Made by a program: the position numbers and the translations under genes
Assembly: GCA_030765585.1 (NCBI GenBank)
Contig: JAVCCJ010000121.1
Coordinates: 71,233-111,550 of the forward strand
Length of the DNA: 40,318 nt
Direction of reading: 5' to 3'
From: Candidatus Zapsychrus exili
GTDB taxonomy: Bacteria > Omnitrophota > Gorgyraeia > Zapsychrales > Zapsychraceae
The notes under the pieces: model-generated
Database searches by the model: none
Told to the model about the DNA's origin: nothing
What the model saw: only the letters and a program-made list of their open reading frames with translations
Part shown: positions 30,301 through 36,300 of the stretch, piece by piece
Numbering within the stretch: position 1 is the first letter of the stretch
Layout of the letters: the number at the start of each line of letters is the position of its first letter

Positions 30301-33300
30301 AATGAAAATGCAACTTACTTTGTTATCAAGTAAATTGAATAGTTTAGGTGGTTCTAATTTAGTTTTTGGAAGCACAGGCCCATCTTATGAAGGAAAAGGT
30401 CATGTTGCTTTTGTTGAGTCAGGATATGGCGATAGACAGCACGCTTTTATGGGACTAGGAGAATATCATTTTGCAGCTTCTCAAGCGCCTCAAAATGGAG
30501 GATATTCTGACATAATTGGTAAATATGGATATTTAACTTTTGCTATACCAGAATTTGTTCAGAGAAAAGATGCAAATTTAATTTGGATCGTTCTTGATAA
30601 TAAGAAACGTAATACTGTGCTTAATATGGTTGAAGGTAATCATGGAATAGATGTTAATGAATATCCTGCTGTTGGTTTGCAAAAAAGTAATGGCATATTA
30701 ATAGTGGATAATGCATCAGCTTCTGAGTTGCTTCTGAATAAATATCCTTGGGACTTTAAAGTGTTTAAGAATAGAGATTGGGTTTTTAATTTAGGAAAGC
30801 AGTTGTTTATACGTACAAGTAAAAGATTAGGTGTTTTAGTTAAGGATTTGACAGAAGAACAGTTTATTAACGCTGAAGGATCGCATGGACTTATTAGAGA
30901 TATAAGAGAGAAAAATTTAAAGTCGCTTATTAGCTCAATGAGTTGGGATAGATGGAAAGAAGTTGTTATTTCTGGGTTGAACAAAAATATAAAGCTTTCT
31001 AAGCCTGAAGCATTTGCAAGAAAGGTATGGGGGAATAATTTTGTTGATGAAATAATAGTAGCTCGTAAAACAAAAGATGAGTTGCTTGAAGAAGAAACCC
31101 TGCTAACTGGAGACACTGAAGATTTTTATCCTAAATTAATGCAGGCGCAGGAAAGATTAATGAGATTGCAAAAGGTAGTGGTTCTAGCTGATCCACATCT
31201 TGATGATAGTTTCTTGGCTGATCCAGATATGTTTAAACAGCTTATTGAGGCAGAATTTATACGAGTATATTCTATTTGCGCGACAATAGGGTCAGAAGCA
31301 GTAAGCGATAAATTAATTAAAGAGATGCTTGAATATATATTGACTTGGGATCAAGAAAAGATTGATATTGCAAGAAGTTTAAATAGGCAAGGGGCGGCAA
31401 AGACTATATTGTTAATGGCGATTAAGAATTCAGAATCAAAGAGTTTACTCTCTTATAATGTTCGCTCTAAAATGACAGAGGCAGAGTGGGACTTGCGCAC
31501 ACAATTATTCTTTAATTATGTAGCTATAAAAATGTTAAAAGCAGAAGAATTAAAAGCTAAGGAAGAAGTTAGTTTAAGATTCAATTATCTATTAAAAAGT
31601 TTAGAAGATAAACCAAAATGGGGATATAAAGATGTTGCCTTGATAGGTAAAATGAAGGGCATTGTAAGAATTATTGAGAACAAGACAGCTATGCTATCTT
31701 GGGGAATTATGTACAAAGATATTTTTGACCCTCTAGAGCCTAGCTATTATGCTTCAGGTGTAAAGCTTGGTACGGCAAGTTTAAAAGATATAGATAGTAT
31801 AATGACAATAATGAAAATGATAATAGATAAGCATGGCAGGATAGATGTAGTTTTTGGTAATGGAGAAGGATTCCAAGATTATGGAACGCATGCAACGGTT
31901 GAGGCGACTGTTATTGCTGCTTTATTAAATTTTGTTGAAGAAAAAATAATTGATCCAGCTAAATTTAAATATATAACATATGCTGGTGTTTGGGAGAGAA
32001 CAAAAACAGAGGAAGCTAATTTAAGTATTGTTTATACAAAACGAGAGATAGAAGAGTTTAAAGAGAGATTTAGACAGCTTTATGTATCGCAAGCTCCAGC
32101 AGAAATACCTGATGCAGGACATGAACAATTAATACTTTTCTCTGAAGCTGTAGAGAGAAATGGGCTAAAGACTGCAGATGAATTAAAATCTATAATTGAG
32201 CTAGATTCTAAAGTCGTTAATATTTTAGATGAAGGCGGTATAGTTCTTAATTTTAGAATAAGAAACTTATCTGATAAAGATGTTAGAAGAGGTTTACAAG
32301 ATAAGGTTAACGAGCTTAATCATCTTCGCGGCATACTTAAACAAACAAGTTATGTAGCGCTTTATGGCGAGTTGCCAACCAACAATTTTCCTTTACCGAC
32401 GGACAATCTTCATAAAAATTTTGACCCACGAGGTAGCGCTATCTTTGCTGCACAGTTAATGAAGGATAAATCTATTCTTAATTCTCATGTCTGGCCGCTT
32501 ATGATTGTTGGTATGATTGGCAGCATGCCATTGTGGTTGGGTTATGTTGCAGTGGTATCAATATTGGCAGTTATTGTATTACGTTACATTAAAAATCGTT
32601 GGAGCATAGTTAAAACTAAACAAGAAATTATATTAAATGAGTTAGAAAATATAGTGTTTAAAGAAGGCGATGACGTAGCAGAATATTTAAGAGATGAATC
32701 GCGTATAAAAGGGAAGGCAGATAAGGTGTTTGTGCCTCGTGATTATATAGAGATAGAAAAGATTTTAAGAGAAGCAAATAGAAGAAAAGTTCCTGTTACT
32801 ATTTCTGGTGCACGTACTGGCTTGGTTGCGGCAGCTGTTCCAAATGATGGCTGGGTTATTAGTATGGAACGTATAAACGAAATTATAAAGATTAAAAAAA
32901 ATAAAGATGGCAATGCTGGAAGTATTGTTGTGGGAGCAGGCGCTAGATTAGGTGATATAAGAGAAGCGGCAGAAAATGAAGGTTTATTTTTCCCAGTTAA
33001 TCAAACAGAGGTTTCAGCAACTATGGGTGGAGCTATTAATACAAATGGTTCTGGAAGCTGGGTATTTAAATATGGTATAACAAGACAATACGTAAAATCC
33101 CTTAGCGTTGTCTTGGCAAATGGACAAGCTTTAAGAATTGATAGAGGAGAATATTTCTCTGACAAGCAGGGATATTTTAGGATTCCTTCATCAAATGGAA
33201 AGAGATTAAGATTAAAAGCTCCTAGCTACAAAATGCCTTCCGTCCGCAGTTCTGCGGGATATTATTCAAAAGAAAATATGGATTTAATCGATTTATTTAT

Positions 33301-36300
33301 TGGTTCAGAAGGAACTTTAGGAGTAATAGTACAAGCTGAGCTAGAGCTTATTAAAAAGCCTGAAAATATTTTAACCGCTTTAATATTCTATGAAGAAATA
33401 AAAGATGCACTTGCTTTTGTTAGTCAAGCCAAGAATATATCCCGCGCCAATTGGAAAGGCAAGCCTAATAATTTCTCATTACGCGCTATTGAGTATATAG
33501 ATATATCAGCTCTTAGATATTTAGAGGACACGAAATATAGCGGAATTATTCCTGCTTGGGTTTTTGATAATAATGGCGAGAATCCTTGTGCTATTTTAGT
33601 TGAGCAGGAATTACCGAAAGATGTAGATCTTAATAATATTTATGATAATAGCGAAGTTGATCAGCTCTTATCTTTAATAGGAGAAGGTCGTCTAGATGAT
33701 ACTATTGTCGCAGATCCAAAGGATATTTTATCATATAGGCGAATAGTTGATTTCCGAGCCGTAATTCCTAAGACAATAAATGATAAGAGTAATGTAAAAA
33801 TAGAAAAGATGGGAACAGACTTAATAGTTCCTGAAGATAGAATAGAGGAATTTTTGTTGTTTGCTATTGCAGCACTCAAAATGTCTGGCACGCAATATGC
33901 TATTTGGGGACATATTAGCGAAGCGCAACTGCATATTAATCTTATACCTAAAAATGCGCAAGAACGTCAATGGGCAATAAAAGATTATGATCAGCTTGTA
34001 GCTGAAGTTGTGGATATGGGCGGAAGTGTTGCAGCCGAGCACGGAATAGGGAAATTAAAGCATAGATATTTAGAAATGATGTATGGCAAAGAAGCTATTG
34101 ATCAAATGTTAGCGGTCAAACTTGTTTTAGACGAGAATATGATATTAGGAAAAAATAACATATTCTCAAACAACGGAGACGATATAAGTAGAGCTTTAAT
34201 GCTTAATTTGGATCATAGAGCAGCAAAAAAAGTAGGTATTATAAAAGAGAAATCTAAAGGGAAAAGATATGTTGTTGCCAAGTCTCAACTTATTGAATTA
34301 ATTGAAAATTATGTAAGAATTGGCGCAGAAGAAGATAGAAAAATAGAACTTTTAAGCAAAATGGAGTCTATTGTCGAGAAACATCCAAGTCTTTATTTAA
34401 ATATTATATCAAGATATATGCTGGAGATAGATCGATTTGCTCGCAATGTTTTAAGTGAGTTAGTCCATAAGCTTTTAGTAAGTGGATCTGATGCACTTAC
34501 CCCAGATGTTTTAGAATTGATGCGAAAAGGATTTGTTTTAAGCCTTACTCGAGCTCAGAGACATAATCTGCAAGTAACAATAGAAGAAGCAGTCGAACAG
34601 TATTCAGATAAAGTTGGAACTAGTTCTATTCCTTTAGTGCTGAACTATTACGTTCTTATAAATGATAAAGAACGTGCTGTTAAGGACTTCCCTTATCTAT
34701 TAAATATAGTTTTATCTAGCCAAGATAAAGAAAATGTTTTTATATCAGAAATTCGCATGTCTAATGTAATTGAAGTAGCGCCTGAATTATTTGATGATAT
34801 CGTTTCTTCTTATATAAAAGAAACAAATCCTACCATTAAAGAGAAGTTAAGCGATGCCATTGCTTCAAATTTTAAAGAATTTATGCTGGAGACTAGCGCA
34901 GATAGGCATATTTTAAAATATTTAGATTATTTAAGAAGAAATGCGAAAAGTGATATAGAAAAGATAAACTTTGTAAAATGTATATTAAATATAACAAACT
35001 ATGATACAGAAAAAACTTCTGATATAGATAGTTTGATGATTTTGATAGATTCTGTTTATGATTCTGCTATACCATCTTTAAGCAATGAGTCTTTGATGCT
35101 GACAATCTCCAATTTGACTGACTCGATAGGTTCTTCTAATATTCCTTTAAGAGTTTACGAAAGAATAAAGGGGATTAAAACAGATAGTCAAGAACAAGAG
35201 TTTATTAAGTCTAGGATATTGTCTGAGGCAGATAATGGTGTTAATAAAAACAATGCTGTGCTTTATTCATTCGTTCCTTTATTTATGATATTTGCATTAG
35301 TCTCCCCAATAGTTGAATTTGTTAATAGTTGGATAATTAGTAATCCTGCCTTAATTATATGGACCCCAATAGTTGTTGGTGGAGCTTTTGGAACGTTCTT
35401 AAGGGTTAAGATGTCAGATCATATAGGTCAAAAGCTTAGCAGAATTTTCCCATACGGAACTTTAATTGTTAATTTGTTGGGAACTTTTATTTTAGGTTTT
35501 GTAATTGGTACTGTAAGAGCAGGGCAAGGCTTTGTTCCTGTTTGGGTTGTAGCTGGATTCTTGGGAGCATTTACTACATTCTCAACATTTATATTAGAGA
35601 GATATAATTTAGTAAAAGATAAAAAGAGCAAGAACGCATTAATATATATAGTTGCAAGTATTATCGGTGGATATATATTATTTGCAAATGGCAAAATATT
35701 TGGAACATTAAGTTTTGACAAAGGCTTTAATATGTATATTTTGGCCTTATCTTTAATAGTGCCTGTAGCTGTTCTTAAGGCTATAGGCTTAAGGTTAAGA
35801 GAGCTAGTTAGAGATATTTTTAGCTCTATTAAGTTAAAAGAACTACTTGCACTATTAACAGGTGGAATGTTGGGTGCTTTCTTGCGAGTTTGGTTGTCGT
35901 CCTTTACGGAAGAACCGTTCTTTGTAAATATTATTGGTGCATTCTTTATAGGGGTATTTGTTGTTCTTCTTAAAAATACTATTTTAAGAAAGTTATTCTT
36001 TGTGACAGGTCTTTGTGGAGCTTTTACAACATTTGCGACTTTTATTCTTTTCGCAGATTCTTACTTGGGCACGCAAGGTTTACCTATATCAATTGGATAT
36101 ATACTGTTTAATCTTTTAGTGGGTATTGCAGTATTTTACGCAGGGCTTTATTTGACGAAGTTTATTAAAAATAAATTAGATTTAAATTTTCTAGCATTGG
36201 ATAAAAAACAGCTTCTTTTAATGCAAAACTGTTTAATAAATTATCTAAGAGAGAAAGGCCCAGAGGCTGGGCTTGTTCGTTTATTAATGAATAAGCTTGA

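Noticed and set aside
30640-31116. Minus-strand ORF of 158 codons, the longest antisense frame
   Set aside because: Serine- and leucine-rich low-quality sequence typical of antisense translation of an AT-rich gene; overlaps well-formed coding sequence.
33236-33262. Hairpin CCGCAG-TT-CTGCGG as another inserted palindrome
   Set aside because: The encoded peptide (KMPSVRSSAGYY) matches the conserved sequence of the FAD oxidase family without extra residues, so the symmetry is probably chance.
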